From NCBI RefSeq assembly GCF_029227915.1, contig NC_079881.1, positions 31,411,501 through 31,475,500 on the forward strand: 64,000 nucleotides of DNA, in the 5' to 3' direction. Source of the DNA: Hydractinia symbiolongicarpus (Eukaryota; Cnidaria; Hydrozoa; Anthoathecata; Hydractiniidae). This document shows positions 25,720-39,700 of the stretch, one piece after another. The notes under the pieces were generated by a model. That model ran no database searches. It was not told the DNA's origin and worked only from the letters and a program-made list of their open reading frames with translations. Each line of letters starts with the position of its first letter. The stretch's first letter is position 1. A program made the position numbers and the translations under genes.

Positions 25720-28700
25720 AAGAAGAATGCTATTTCTTGGATTCCACTTGTCTCACTTATAACATTTATAAGGTCAAAGTCCAAAAACAGTTCAATTTAG
25801 TACCACAGTCAATCGTTTCACTGTTAAAAGCGATGCAACCTAGTAATATCAAAAAAATATCGCTAAATACATGTTGGTACAAATATGTGACCCAACTGTT
25901 GTAACTCAAACGGACTGACACCGTTAGGAAGTCAATGAAATGTAGTTTTTGAAACTGTCAATATTTCTTCAGCGCGCGATAACGGCTAGGGTTGGTCCCA
26001 CAGTAAAAAAATGACTTTTTTATTATCTTAATTATTAAATGAAGCGGTACCACAGCGCCCAGTGTAATCGCTGAGTTTCGGCAATCATGTCAAATTAAGA
26101 AGAATGTTATTTCTTGGAGTCCAATTGTCTCAGTTATCACATTTATCAGGTCACAGTCCAAAGTTAGTTTAATTAAGTGCCACAGTCAATCGTTTTATTG
26201 TTAAAAGCGATGCAACCTAGTAATATCAGAACAATATTGCTAAACACATGTTGGTATGAATAGGTGACCCAACCGTTGTAACTCAAAAGGACTGACACTG
26301 TTAAAAAGTCAATGAACTGTAGTTTTTGAAAATGTCGCTATTTCTCCAGCGCGCGATAACGGCTAGGATTGGTCCCGCAGTAAAAAATGACTTTTTTTAT
26401 CCTAATTTTTAATTGAAGCGCTACCACAGCGCCCAGTGTAATCGCTGAGCTTCGGCTATCATGTCAAATTAGGAAGAATGTTATTTCTTGGAGTCCAATT
26501 GTCTCATTTTAACATTTATAAGGTCACAGACCGTAATCATTTTAATTAAGTCCCACATTCAATTGTTTCACTGTTAAAGGCCGTACAGCCTAGTAGTACC
26601 GGAAAAATGTCGCTAAATACATGTTGGTACGAATATGTGACGCAACCGTTGTAAGTGAAGTGGATTGATACCGTTAGAAAGTCAATGAAATGTAGTTTTT
26701 GAAACTGTCGCTATTTCTTCAGCGTGCGATAGCGGCTAGGATTGGTCCCACAGTAAAGAATGACTCATTTATCTAAATTCTTAAATGAAGCGCTACCACA
26801 GCGCCCAGTGTAATCGTTGAGTTCCGGCAATCATGTCAAATTAAAAAGAATGTTATTTCTTGGAGTCCACTTGTCTCCCTTATAACATTTTTATGGTCAC
26901 AGTCCATAATCAGTTCAATTAAGTACCACAGTCAATTGTTTCACTGTTAAAAGCCATACAACCTAGTAATATCGGAAAAATAGCACGAAATACATGTTCG
27001 TACGAATATGTGACACAACCGTTGCAACTCAAACGGACTGACACCATTAGAAAGTCAATGAAATATAATTTTTGAAACTGTGGCTATTTCTTCAGCGCGC
27101 GATAACGGCTAGGATTGGTCCCGCAGTAAAAAATGACTTTTTTATCTAAATTTTTAATTTAAGCGCTACCACAGTGCCCATTGTAATCGCTGAGTTTCGG
27201 CAATCATTTCAAATTAAGAAGAATGCTATTTCTTGGAGTCCACTTGTCTCACTTATAACATTTATAAGGTCAAAGTCAAAAATCAGTTCAATTTAGTACC
27301 ACAGTCAATCGTTTCACTGTTAAAAGCGATGCAACCTAGTATTAGCAAAAAAATATCGCTAAATACATGTTGGTACAAATATGTGACCCAACCGTTGTAA
27401 CTCAAACGGAATGACACCGTTAGAAAGTCAATGAAATGTAGTTTTTGAAACTGTCAATATTTCTTCAGCGCGCGATAACGGCTAGAATTGGTCCCACAGT
27501 AAAGAATGACTTATTTACCTAAATTTTTAAATGAAGCGCCACCACAGCGCCCATTGTAATCGCTGAGTTCCAGCAATCCCGTCGAAATAAGAAGAATGCT
27601 ATTTCTTGGATTCCACTTGTCCCACTTATAACATTTATAAGGTCAAAGTCCAAAAACAGTTTAATTTAGTACCACAGTCAATCGTTTCACTGTTAAAAGC
27701 GATGCAACCTAGTAATATCAAAAAAATATCGCTAAATACATGTTGGTACAAATATGTGACCCAACTGTTGTAACTCAAACGGACTGACACCGTTAGGAAG
27801 TCAATGAAATGTAGTTTTTGAAACTGTCAATATTTCTTCAGCGCGCGATAACGGCTAGGGTTGGTCCCACAGTAAAAAAATGACTTTTTTATTATCTTAA
27901 TTATTAAATGAAGCGGTACCACAGCGCCCAGTGTAATCGCTGAGTTTCGGCAATCATGTCAAATTAAAAAGAATGTTATTTCTTGAAGTCCAATTGTCTC
28001 ATTTATCACATGTATCAGCTCACAGTCCAAAGTTAGTTTAATTAAGTGCCACAGTCAATCGTTTTATTGTTAAAAGCGATGCAACCTAGTAATATCAGAA
28101 CAATATTGCTAAACACATGTTGGTATGAATAGGTGACCCAACCGCTGTAACTCAAAAGGACTGACACTGTTAAAAAGTCAATGAAATGTAGTTTTTGAAA
28201 ATGTCGCTATTTCTTCAGCGCGCGATAACGGCTAGGATTGGTCCCGCAGTAAAAAATGACTTTTTTTATCCTAATTTTTCATTGAAGCGCTACCACAGCG
28301 CCCAGTGTAATCGCTGAGCTTCGGCTATCATGTCAAATTAGGAAGATTGTTATTTCTTGGAGTCCAATTGTCTCATTTTAACATTTATAAGGTCACAGAC
28401 CGTAATCATTTTAATTAAGTCCCACATTCAATCGTTTCACTGTTAAAGGCCGTACAGCCTAGTAGTACCGGAAGAATGTCGCTAAATACATGTTGGTACG
28501 AATATGTGACGCAACCGTTGTAACTGAAGTGGATTGATACCGTTAGAAAGTCAATGAAATGTAGTTTTTGAAACTGTCGCTATTTCTTCAGCGCGCGATA
28601 GCGGCTAGGATTGGTCCCACAGTAAAGAATGACTCATTTATCTAAATTCTTAAATGAAGCGCTACCACAGCGCCCAGTGTAATTGCTGAGTTCCGGCAAT

Positions 28701-29460
28701 CATGTCAAATTAAAAAGAATGTTATTTCTTGGAGTCCACTTGTCTCACTTATAACATTTTTATGGTCACAGTCTATAATCAGTTCAATTAAGTACCACAG
28801 TCAATTGTTTCACTGTTAAAAGCCATAAAACCTAGTAATATCGGAAAAATAGCACGAAATACATGTTGGTACGAATATGTGACACAACCGTTGTAACTCA
28901 AACGAACTGACACCGTTAGAAAGTCAATGAAATGTAATTTTTGAAACTGTGGCTATTTCTTCAGCGCGCGATAACGGCTAGGATTGGTCCCGCAGTAAAA
29001 AATGTCTTTTTTATCTAAATTTTTAATTTAAGCGCTACCACAGTGCCCAGTGTAATCGCTCAGTTTCGGCAATCATTTTAAATTAAGAAGAATGCTATTT
29101 CTTGGAGTCCACTTGTCTCACTTATAACATTTATAAGGTCAAAGTCCAAAATCAGTTCAATTTAGTACCACAGTCAATCGTTTCACTGTTAAAAGCGATG
29201 CAACCTAGTATTAGCAAAAAAATATCGCTAAATACATGTTGGTACAAATATGTGACCCAACCGTTGTAACTCAAACGGAATGACACCGTTAGAAAGTCAA
29301 TGAAATGTAGTTTTTGAAACTGTCAATATTTCTTCAGCGCGCGATAACGGCTAGAATTGGTCCCACAGTAAAGAATGACTTATTTACCTAAATTTTTAAA
29401 TGAAGCGCCACCACAGCGCCCATTGTAATCGCTGAGTTCCGGCAATCCCGTCAAAATAAG
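25720..29460 (+). repeat. Pentameric higher-order repeat, ~1,869-bp unit, two copies
   Basis: Five monomers from about 25720 to 27590 are repeated from about 27590 to 29460. Shared private variants include GGCCGTACAGCC (near 26579 and 28448), TATTATCTTAATTATTAAATG with AAGCGGTACC, TAATTTAAGC or TTTAATTTAAGCG, and TTAGCAAAAAAATATCG. The offset of GGTCACAGACCG is 1,869 bp. Both ends fade into monomers of different combinations. Confidence 0.8.
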
Positions 29461-32400
29461 AAGAATGTTATTTCTTGGAGTTCAATTGTCTCATTTATCA
29501 CATTTCTCAGGTCACAGTCCAAAGTTAGTTTAATTAAGTCCCACAGTCAATCGTTTCATCGTTAAAAGCGATGCAACCTAGTAATATCAGAAAAATATTG
29601 CTAAACACATGTTGGTATGAATAGGTGACCCAACCGTTGTAACTCAAAAGGTCTGACACCGTTAAAAGGTCAATGAAATGTAGTTTTTGAAACTGTCGCT
29701 ATTTCTTCAGCGCGCAATAATGGCTAAGATTGGTCCCGCAGTAAAAAATGACTTTTTTATCCTAATTTTTAATTGAAGCGCTACCACAGCGCCCAGTGTA
29801 ATCGCTGAGTTTCCGCAATCATTTCAAATTAAGAAGAATGCTATTTCTTGGATTCCACTTGTCTCACTTATAACATTTATAAGGTCAAAGTCCAAAATCA
29901 GTTCAATTTAGTACCACAGTCAATCGTTTCACTGTTAAAAGCGATGCAACCTAGTAATATCAAAAAAATATCGCTAAATACATGTTGGTACAAATATGTG
30001 ACCCAACTGTTGTAACTCAAACGGACTGACACCGTTAGGAAGTCAATGAAATGTAGTTTTTAAAACTGTCAATATTTCTTCAGCGCGCGATAACGGCTAG
30101 GATTGGTCCCACAGTAAAGAATGACTTATTTACCTAAATCTTTAAATGAAGCGCTACCACAGCGCCCAGTGTAATCGCTGAGTTCCGGCAATCCCGTAAA
30201 AATAAGAAGAATGTTATTTCTTGGAGTCCAATTGTCTCATTTATCACATTTATCAGGTCACAGTCCAAAGTTAGTTCAATTAAGTCCGACAGTCATTCGC
30301 TTCATTGTTAAAAGCGATGCAACCTAGTAATATCAAAAAAAATATCCTAAATACATGTTGGTACGAATATGTGACCCAACCGTTGTAACTCAAACGGATT
30401 CACACCGTTAGAAAGTCAATGAAATGTAATTTTTGAAACTGTGGCTATTTCTTCAGCGCGCGATAACGGCTAGGATTGGTCCCGCAGTAAAAAGTGACTT
30501 TTTTATCTAAATTTTTAATTTAAGCGCTACAACAGTGCCCAGTGTAATCGCTGAGTTTCGGCAATCATTTCAAATTGAGAAGAATGCTATTTCTTGGAGT
30601 CCACTTGTCTCACTTATAACATTTATAAGGTCAAAGTCCAAAATCAGTTCAATTTAGTACCACAGTCAATCGTTTCACTGTTAAAAGCGATGCAACCTAG
30701 TATTATCAAAAAAATATTGCTAAACACATGTTGGTATGAATAGGTGACCCAACCGTTGTAACTCAAAAGGACTGACACCGTTAAAAGGTCAATGAAATGT
30801 AGTTTTTGAAACTGTCGCTATTTCTTCAGCGCGCAATAACGGCTAGGATTGGTCCCGCAGTAAAAAATGACTTTTTTATCCTAATTTTTAATTGAAGCGC
30901 TACCACAGCGCCCAGTGTAATCGCTGAGTTCCGGCAATCCCGTCAAAAGAAGAAGAATGTTATTTCTTGGAGTCCAATTGTCTCATTTATCACATTTATC
31001 AGGTCACAATCCAAAGTTAGTTTAATTAAGTCCCACAGTCAATCGTTTCATTGTTAAAAGCGAAGCAACCTAGTAATATCAGAAAAATATTGCTAAACAC
31101 ATGTTGGTATGAATAAGTGACCCAACCGTTGTAACTCAAAAGGACTGACACCGTTAAAAAGTCAATGAAATGTAGTTTTTGAAACTGTCACTATTTCTTC
31201 AGAGCGCGATAACGGCTAGGATTGGTCCCGCAGTAAAAAATGACTTTTTTATCCTAATTTTTAATTGAAGCGCTACCTCAGCGCCCAGTGTAATCGCTGA
31301 GTTTCGGCAATCATGTCAAATTAGGAAGAATGTTATTTCTTGGAGTCCAATTGTCTCATTTTAACATTTATAAGGTCACAGACCAAAATCATTTTAATTA
31401 AGTCCCACATTCAATCGTTTCATTGTTAAAAGCCATACAACCTAGTATTACCGAAAAAATATCGCTAATACATGTTGGTACGTATATGTGACGCAACCGT
31501 TGTAACTGAAGTGGATTGATACCGTTAGAAAGTCAATGAAATGTAATTTTTGAAACTGTCGCTATTTCTTCAGCGCGCGATAACGGATAGGATTGGTCCC
31601 ACAGTAAAGAATGACTTATTTATCTAAATTTTTAAATGAAGCGCTACCACAGCGACAAGTGTAATTGCTGAGTTGCGGTAATCCCGTCAAATTAAGAAGA
31701 ATGTTATTTCTTAGAGTCCAATTCTCTCACTTATCACATTTATCAGGTCACAGTCCAAAGTCAGTTCAGTTAAGTCCCACAGTCAATCGTTTCATTGTTA
31801 AAAGCGATGCAGCCTAGTAATATCATAAAAATATCGCTAAAAACATGTTGGTACGAATAGGTGACCCAACCGTTGTAACTCAAAGGGACTGACACCGTTA
31901 GAAAGTCAATGAAATGTAGTTTTTGAAACAGTCACTATTTCTTCAGCGCGCGATAACGGCTAGGATTGATGCCACAGTAAAAAATGACTTTTTCATCTTA
32001 ATTTTTAATTGAAGCGCTACCACAGCGACCAGTGTAATCGCTGAGTTTCGGCAATCATTTCAAATTAAGAAGAATGCTATTTCTTGGAGTCCACTTGTCT
32101 CACTTATAACATTTATAAGGTCAAAGTCCAAAATCAGTTCAGTTTAGCACCACAGTCAATCGTTTCACTGTTAAAAGCGATGCAACCTAGTATTACCAAA
32201 AAAATATCGCAAAATACATGTTGGTACAAATATGTGACCCAACCGTTGTAACTCAAACGGACTTACACCGTTAGAAAGTCAATGAAATGCAGTTTTTGAA
32301 ACTGTCGCTATTTCTTCAGCGCGCGATAACGGATAGGATTGGTCCCACAGTAAAGAATGACTTATTTATCTAAATTTTTAAATGAAGCGCTACCACAGCG

Positions 32401-34469
32401 ACAAGTGTAATCGCTGAGTTCCGGTAATCCCGTCAAATTAAGAAGAATGTTATTTCTTAGAGTCCAATTCTCTCATTTATCACATTTATCTGGTCACAGT
32501 CCATAGTTAGTTCAATTAAGTCCCACAGTCAATTGTTTCATTGTTAAAAGCGATGCAACCTAGTAATATCAGAAAAATATTGCTAAACACATGTTGGTAT
32601 GAATAAGTGACCCAACCGTTGTAACTCAAAAGGACTGACACCGTTAAAAAGTCAATGAAATGTAGTTTTTGAAACTGTCACTATTTCTTCAGCGCGCGAT
32701 AACAGCTAGGATTGGTCCCGCAGTAAAAAATGACTTTTTTATCCTAATTTTTAATTGAAGCGCTACCACAGCGCCCAGTGTAATCGCTGAGTTTCGGCAA
32801 TCATGTCAAATTAGGAAGAATGTTATTTCTTGGAGTCCAATTATCTCATTTTAACATTTATAAGGTCACAGACCATAATCATTTTAATTAAGTCCCACAT
32901 TCAATCGTTTCATTGTTAAAAGCCATACAACCTAGTATTACCGGAAAAATATCGCTAAATGCATATTGGTACGAATATGTGACGCAATCGTTGTAACTGA
33001 AGTGGATTGATACCGTTAGAAATTCAATGAAATGTAATTTTTGAAACTGTCGCTATTTCTTCAGCGCGCGACAACGGCTAGGATTGGTCCCACAGTAAAG
33101 AATGACTCATTTATCTAAATTCTTAAATGAAGCGCTATCACAGCGCCCAGTGTAATCGCTGAGTTCCGGCAATCATGTCAAATTAGGATGAATGTTATTT
33201 CTTGGAGTCCACTTGTCTCACTTATAACATTTTTAAGGTCACAGTCCATAATCAGTTCAATTAAGTACCACAGTCAATTGTTTCACTGTTAAAAGCCATA
33301 CAACCTAGTAATACCGGAAAAATAGCACGAAATACATGTTGGTACGAATATGTGACGCAACCGTTGTAACTGAAGTGGTTGATACTGTTAGAAAGTCAAT
33401 GAAATGTAGTTTTTGTAACTGTCGCTATTTCTTCAGCGCCCGATAACGGCTAGGATTGGTCCCACAGTAAAGAATGACTCATTTATCTAAATTCTTTAAT
33501 GAAGTGCCCAGTGTAATCGCTAAGTTCCGGCAATCATGTCAAATTAGGAAGAATGTTATTTCTTGGAGTCCAATTGTCACATTTTAACATTTATAAGGTC
33601 ACAGACCATAATCATTTTAATTAAGTACCACAGTCAATTGTTTCACTGTTAAAAGGCATACAACCTAGTAATACCGGAAAAATAGCACGAAATACATGTT
33701 GGTACGAATATGTAACTCAACCGTAGTAACTCAAAAGGATTGATACTGTTAGAAAGTCAATGAAATGTAGTTTTTGAAGCTGTCGCTATTTCTTCATCAC
33801 GCGATAACGGCTAGGATTGGTCCCACAGTAAAGAATGACTTTTTTATCTTAATTCTTAACTGAAGCGCTACCACAGCGCCCAGTGTAATCGCTGAGTTCC
33901 GTCAATCATGTCAAATTGAGAAGAATGTTATTTCTTGGAGTCCAATTTTCTCATTTATCACATTTATTAGATCACAGTCCAAAGTTTGTTCAATTAAGTC
34001 CTACAGTCAATCGTCTCATTGCTTAAAGCGATGCAACCTAGTAATATCAAAACAAATATCGCTAAATACATGTTGGTACGAATATGTGACCCAACCGTTC
34101 TAACATAAACGGACTGACACCGTTAAAAAGTCAATGAAATGTAGTTTTTGAAACTGTCTCTCTTTCTTCAGCGCGCACTAACGGCTAGGATTGGTCCCAC
34201 AGTAAAAAAATGACTTTTTTTCAGCCTAATTTTTAAATGAAGCGCTACCACAGCGACAAGTGTAATCGCTGAGTTCCGGTAATCCCGTCAAATTAAGAAG
34301 AATGTTATTTCTTAGAGTCCAATTGTCTCACTTATAACATTTATCAGGTCACAGTCCAAAGTTAGTTCAATTAAGTCCCACAGTCAATCGTTTTACTGTT
34401 AAAAGCGATGCAGCCTAGTAAGATCAGAAAAATATCGCTAAAAACATGTTGGTACAAATAGGTGACCCA

Positions 34470-36790
34470 ACCGTGTAACTCAAAGGGACTGACATCGTTA
34501 GAAAGTCAATGAAATGTAGTTTTTGAAACTGTCGCTATTTCTTCAGCGCGTGATAACGGCTAGGATTGGTCCCGCAGTAAAAAATGACTTTTTTATCTTA
34601 ATTTTTAATTGAAGCGCTACCACGGCGTCCAGTGTAATCGCTGAGTTTCGGCAATCATTTCAAATTAAGAAGAATGCTATTTCTTGGAGTCCACTTGTCT
34701 CACTTATAACATTTATAACGTCAAAGTCCAAAATCAGTTCAATTTAGTACCACAGTCAATCGTTTCACTGTTAAAAGTGATGCAACCTAGTAATATGAAA
34801 AAAATATCGCAAAATACATGTTGGTACGAATATCTGACGCAACCGTTGTAACTGAAGTGGATTGATACCGTTAGAAAGTCAACGAAATGTACTTTTTGAA
34901 ACTGTCGCTATTTCTTTAGCGCGCGATAACGGATAGGATTGGTCCCACAGTAAAAAATGACTCATTTATATAAATTCTTAAATGAAGCGCTACCACAGCG
35001 CCCAGTGTAATCGCTGAGTTCCGGCAATCATGTCAAATTAAAAAGAATGTTATTTCTTGGAGTCCACTTGTCTCACTTATAACATTTTTAAGGTCACAGT
35101 CCGTAATCAGTTCAATTAAGTACCACAGTCAATTGTTTCACTGTTAAAAGCCATACAACCTAGTAATACCGGAAAAATAGCACGAAATAATTGTTGGTAC
35201 GAATATGTAACTCAACCGTTGTAACTCAAACTGATTGATACTGTTAGAAAGAAAATGAAATGTAGTTTTTGAAGCTGTCGCTATTTCTTTAGCGCGTGGT
35301 AACGGCTAGGATTGGTCCCACAGTAAAGAAAGACTTATTTGTCTTACTTCTTAAATGAAGCGCTACCACAGCGCCCAGTGCAATCGCTGAGTTCCGGCAA
35401 TCATGTCAAATTAAGAAGAATGTTATTTCTTGGAGTCCAATTTCCTGATTTATCACATTTATTAGATCACAGTCCAAAGTTTGTTCAATTAAGTCCCACA
35501 GTCAATCGTTTCATCGCTAAAAGCGATGCAACCTAGTAATATCAAAACAAATATCGCTAAATACATGTTGTTACGAATAGGTGACCCAACCGTGTAACTT
35601 AAAGGGACTGACACCGTTAGAAAGTCAATGAAATGTAGTTTTTGAAACTGTCGCTATTTCTTCAGCGCGTGATAACGGCTAGGATTGGTCCCGCAGTAAA
35701 AAATGACTTTTTTATCTTAATTTTTAATTGAAGCGCTACCACGGCGTCCAGTGTAATCGCTGAGTTTCGGCAATCATTTCAAATTAAGAAGAATGCTATT
35801 TCTTGGAGTCCACTTGTCTCACTTATAACATTTATAACGTCAAAGTCCAAAATCAGTTCAATTTAGTACCACAGTCAATCGTTTCACTGTTAAAAGCGAT
35901 GCAACCTAGTAATATGAGAAAAATATCGCAAAATACATGTTGGTACGAATATCTGACGCAACCGTTGTAACTGAAGTGGATTGATACCGTTAGAAAGTCA
36001 ATGAAATGTACTTTTTGAAACTGTCGCTATTTCTTTAGCGCGCGATAACGGATAGGATTGGTCCCACAGTAAAAAATGACTCATTTATATAAATTCTTAA
36101 ATGAAGCGCTACCACAGCGCCCAGTGTAATCGCTGAGTTCCGGCAATCATGTCAAATTAAAAAGAATGATATTTCTTGGAGTCCACTTGTCTCACTTATA
36201 ACATTTTTAAGGTCACAATCCGTAATCAGTTCAATTAAGTACCACAGTCAATTGTTTCACTGTTAAAAGCCATACAACCTAGTAATACCGGAAAAATAGC
36301 ACGAAATACATGTTGGTACGAATATGTAACTCAACCGTTGTAACTCAAACTGATTGATACTGTTAGAAAGAAAATGAAATGTAGTTTTTGAAGCTGTCGC
36401 TATTTCTTTAGCGCGCGGTAACGGCTAGGATTGGTCCCACAGTAAAGAAAGACTTATTTGTCTTAATTCTTAAATGAAGCGCTACCACAGCGCCCAGTGC
36501 AATCGCTGAGTTCCGGCAATCATGTCAAATTGAGAAGAATGTTATTTCTTGGAGTCCAATTTTCTGATTTATTAGATCACAGTCCAAAGTTTGTTCAATT
36601 AAGTCCCACAGTCAATCGTTTCATCGCTAAAAGCGATGCAACCTAGTAATATCAAAACAAATATCGCTAAATACATGTTGGTACGAATAGGTGACCCAAC
36701 CGTGTAACTCAAAGGGACTGACACCGTTAGAAAGTCAATGAAATGTAGTTTTTGAAACTCTTGCTATTTCTTCAGCGCGTGATAACGGCT
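34470..36790 (+). repeat. Trimeric higher-order repeat, ~1,119-bp unit
   Basis: The join CCAACCGTGTAACT, which lacks the usual TTG, recurs near 34470, 35589 and 36697 with the same following monomers: a TTTTTATCTTAATTTTTAATTG type, a GACTCATTTATATAAATTC type and a GAAAGACTTATTTGTCTT type. The second-to-third spacing is about 9 bp shorter, because CTGATTTATTAGATC near 36564 has lost part of TTATCACATT. The third unit continues only partly, as its second monomer is of another type. A further related copy starts near 39690. Confidence 0.78.
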
Positions 36791-39700
36791 AGGATTGGTC
36801 CCGCAGTAAAAAATGACTTTTTTATCTTAATTTTTAATTGAAGCGCTACCACAGCGCCCAGTGTAATCGCTGAGTTCCGGCAATCATGTCAAATTAAAAA
36901 GAATGTTATTTCTTGGAGTCCACTTGTCTCACTTATAACATTTTTAAGGTCACAGTTCATAATCAGTTTAATTAAGTACCACAGTCAATTGTTTCACTGT
37001 TAAAAGCCATACAACCTAGTAATACCGGAAAAATAGCACGAAATACATGTTGGTACGAATATGTAACTCAACCGTTGTAACTCAAACGGATTGATACTGT
37101 TAGAAAGACAATGAAACGTAGTTTTTGAAGCTGTCGCTATTTCTTCAGCGCGCGGTATTGGCTAGGATTGGTCCCACAGTAAAGAATGACTTATTTGTCT
37201 TAATTCTTAAATAAAGCGCTACCACAGCGCCCAGTGTAATCGCTGAGTTCCGGCAATCATGTCAAATTAGGAAGAATGTTATTTCTTGGAGTCCAATTGT
37301 CTCATTTTAATATTTATAAGGTCACAGACCATAATCATTTTAATTAAGTCCCACATTCAATTGTTTCACTGTTAAAAGCCATGCAACCTAGTAATACCGG
37401 AAAAATAGCACGAAATACATGTTGGTACGAGTATGTGACCCAACCGTTGTAACTCAAACGGGCTGACACCATTAGAAAGACAATGAAATGTAGTTTTTGA
37501 AGCTGTCGCTATTTCTTCAGCGCGCTATAACGGCTAGGATTGGTCCCACAGTAAAGAATGACTTATTTGTCTTAATTCTTAAATGAAGCGCTACCACAGC
37601 GCACAGTGTAATCGCTGAGTTCCGGCAATCATGTCAAATTGAGAAGAATGTTATTTCTTGGAGTCCAATTTTCTGATTTATCACATTTATTAGATCACAG
37701 TCCAAAGTTTGTTCAATTAAGTCCCACAGTCAATCGTTTCATCGCTAAAAGCGATGCAACCTAGTATTATCAAAACAAATATCGTAAATACATGTTGGTA
37801 CGAATATGTGACGCAACCGTTGTAACTGAAGTGGATTGATACCGTTAGAAAGTCAATGAAATGTACTTTTTGAAACTGTCGCTATTTCTTTAGCGCGCGA
37901 TAACGGATAGGATTGGTCCCACAGTAAAGAATGACTTATTTATCTAAATTCTTAAATGAAGCGCTACCACAGCGCCCAGTGTAATCGCTGAGTTCCGGCA
38001 ATCATGTCAAATTAAAAAGAATGTTATTTCTTGGAGTCCACTTGTCTCACTTATAACATTTTTAAGGTCACAGTCCATAATCAGTTCAATTAAGTACCAC
38101 AGTCAATTGTTTCACTGTTAAAAGCCATACAACCTAGTAATACCGGAAAAATAGCACGAAATACATGTTGGTACGAATATGTAACTCAACCGTTGTAACT
38201 CAAACGGATTGATACTGTTAGAAAGACAATGAAATGTAGTTTTTGAAGCTGTCGCTATTTCTTCAGCGCGCGGTAACGGCTAGGATTGGTCCCACAGTAA
38301 AGAATGACTTATTTGTCTTAATTCTTAAATAAAGCGCTACCACAGCGCACAGTGTAATCGCTGAGTTCCGGCAATCATGTCAAATTGAGAAGAATGTTAT
38401 TTCTTGGAGTCCAATTTTCTGATTTATCACATTTATGAGATTACAGTCCAAAGTTTGTTCAATTAAGTCCCACAGTCAATCGTTCCATCGCTAAAAGCGA
38501 TGCAACCTAGTAATATCAAAACAAATGTCGCTAAATTAATGTTGGCACGAATATGTGACCCAACCGTCGTTCTAACTCAAATGGACTGACACCGTTAAAA
38601 AGTCAATGAAATGTAGTTTTTGAAACTGTCTCTCTTTCTTCAGCGCGCGCTAACAGCTAGGATTGGTCCCACAGAAAAAAAATGACTTTTTGTTAGCCTA
38701 ATTCTTAAATGAAGCGCTACCACAGCGCCCAGTGTTATCGCTGAGTTCCGGCAATCACGTCAAATTAAGAAGAATGTTATTTCTTGGAGCCAAATTGTCT
38801 CCTTTATCACATTTCTCAGGTGACAGTCCAAAGTTAGTTCAATTAAGTTCCACAATCAATCGTTTCATAGTTAAAAGCGATGCAACCTAGTAATATCAGA
38901 AAGATATCCCTAAATACATGTTGGTACGAGTATGTGACACAACCGTTGTAACTCAAACGGGCTGACACCGTTAGAAAGTTAATGAAATGTAGTTTTTGAA
39001 ACTGTCGCTATTTCTTTAGCGCGCGATAACGGATAGGATTGGTCCCGCAGTAAAAAATGACTTTTTTATCTTAATTTTTAATTGAAGCGCTACCACAGCG
39101 CACAGTGTAATCGCTGAGTTCCGGCAATCATGTCAAATTAAAAAGAATGTTATTTCTTGGAATCCACTTGTCTCACTTATAACATTTTTAAGGTCACAGT
39201 CCGTAATCAGTTCAATTAAGTACCACAGTCAATTGTTTCACTGTTAAAAGCCATACAACCTAGTAATACCGGAAAAATAGCACGAAATACATGTTGGTAC
39301 GAATATGTAACTCAACCGTTGTAACTCAAACTGATTGATACTGTTAGAAAGAAAATGAAATGTAGTTTTTGAAGCTGTCGCTATTTCTTTAGCGCGCAGT
39401 AACGGCTAGGATTGGTCCCAAAGTAAAGAAAGACTTATTCGTCTTAATTCTTAAATGAAGCGCTACCACAGCGCCCAGTGCAATCGCTGAGTTCCGGCAA
39501 TCATGTCAAATTCAGAAGAATGTTATTTCTTGGAGTCCAATTTTCTGATTTATCACATTTATTAGATCACAGTCCAAAGTTTGTTCAATTAAGTCCCACA
39601 GTCAATCGTTTCATCGCTAAAAGCGATGCAACCTAGTAATATCAAAACAAATATCGCTAAATACATGTTGGTACGAATAGGTGACCCAACCGTGTAACTC

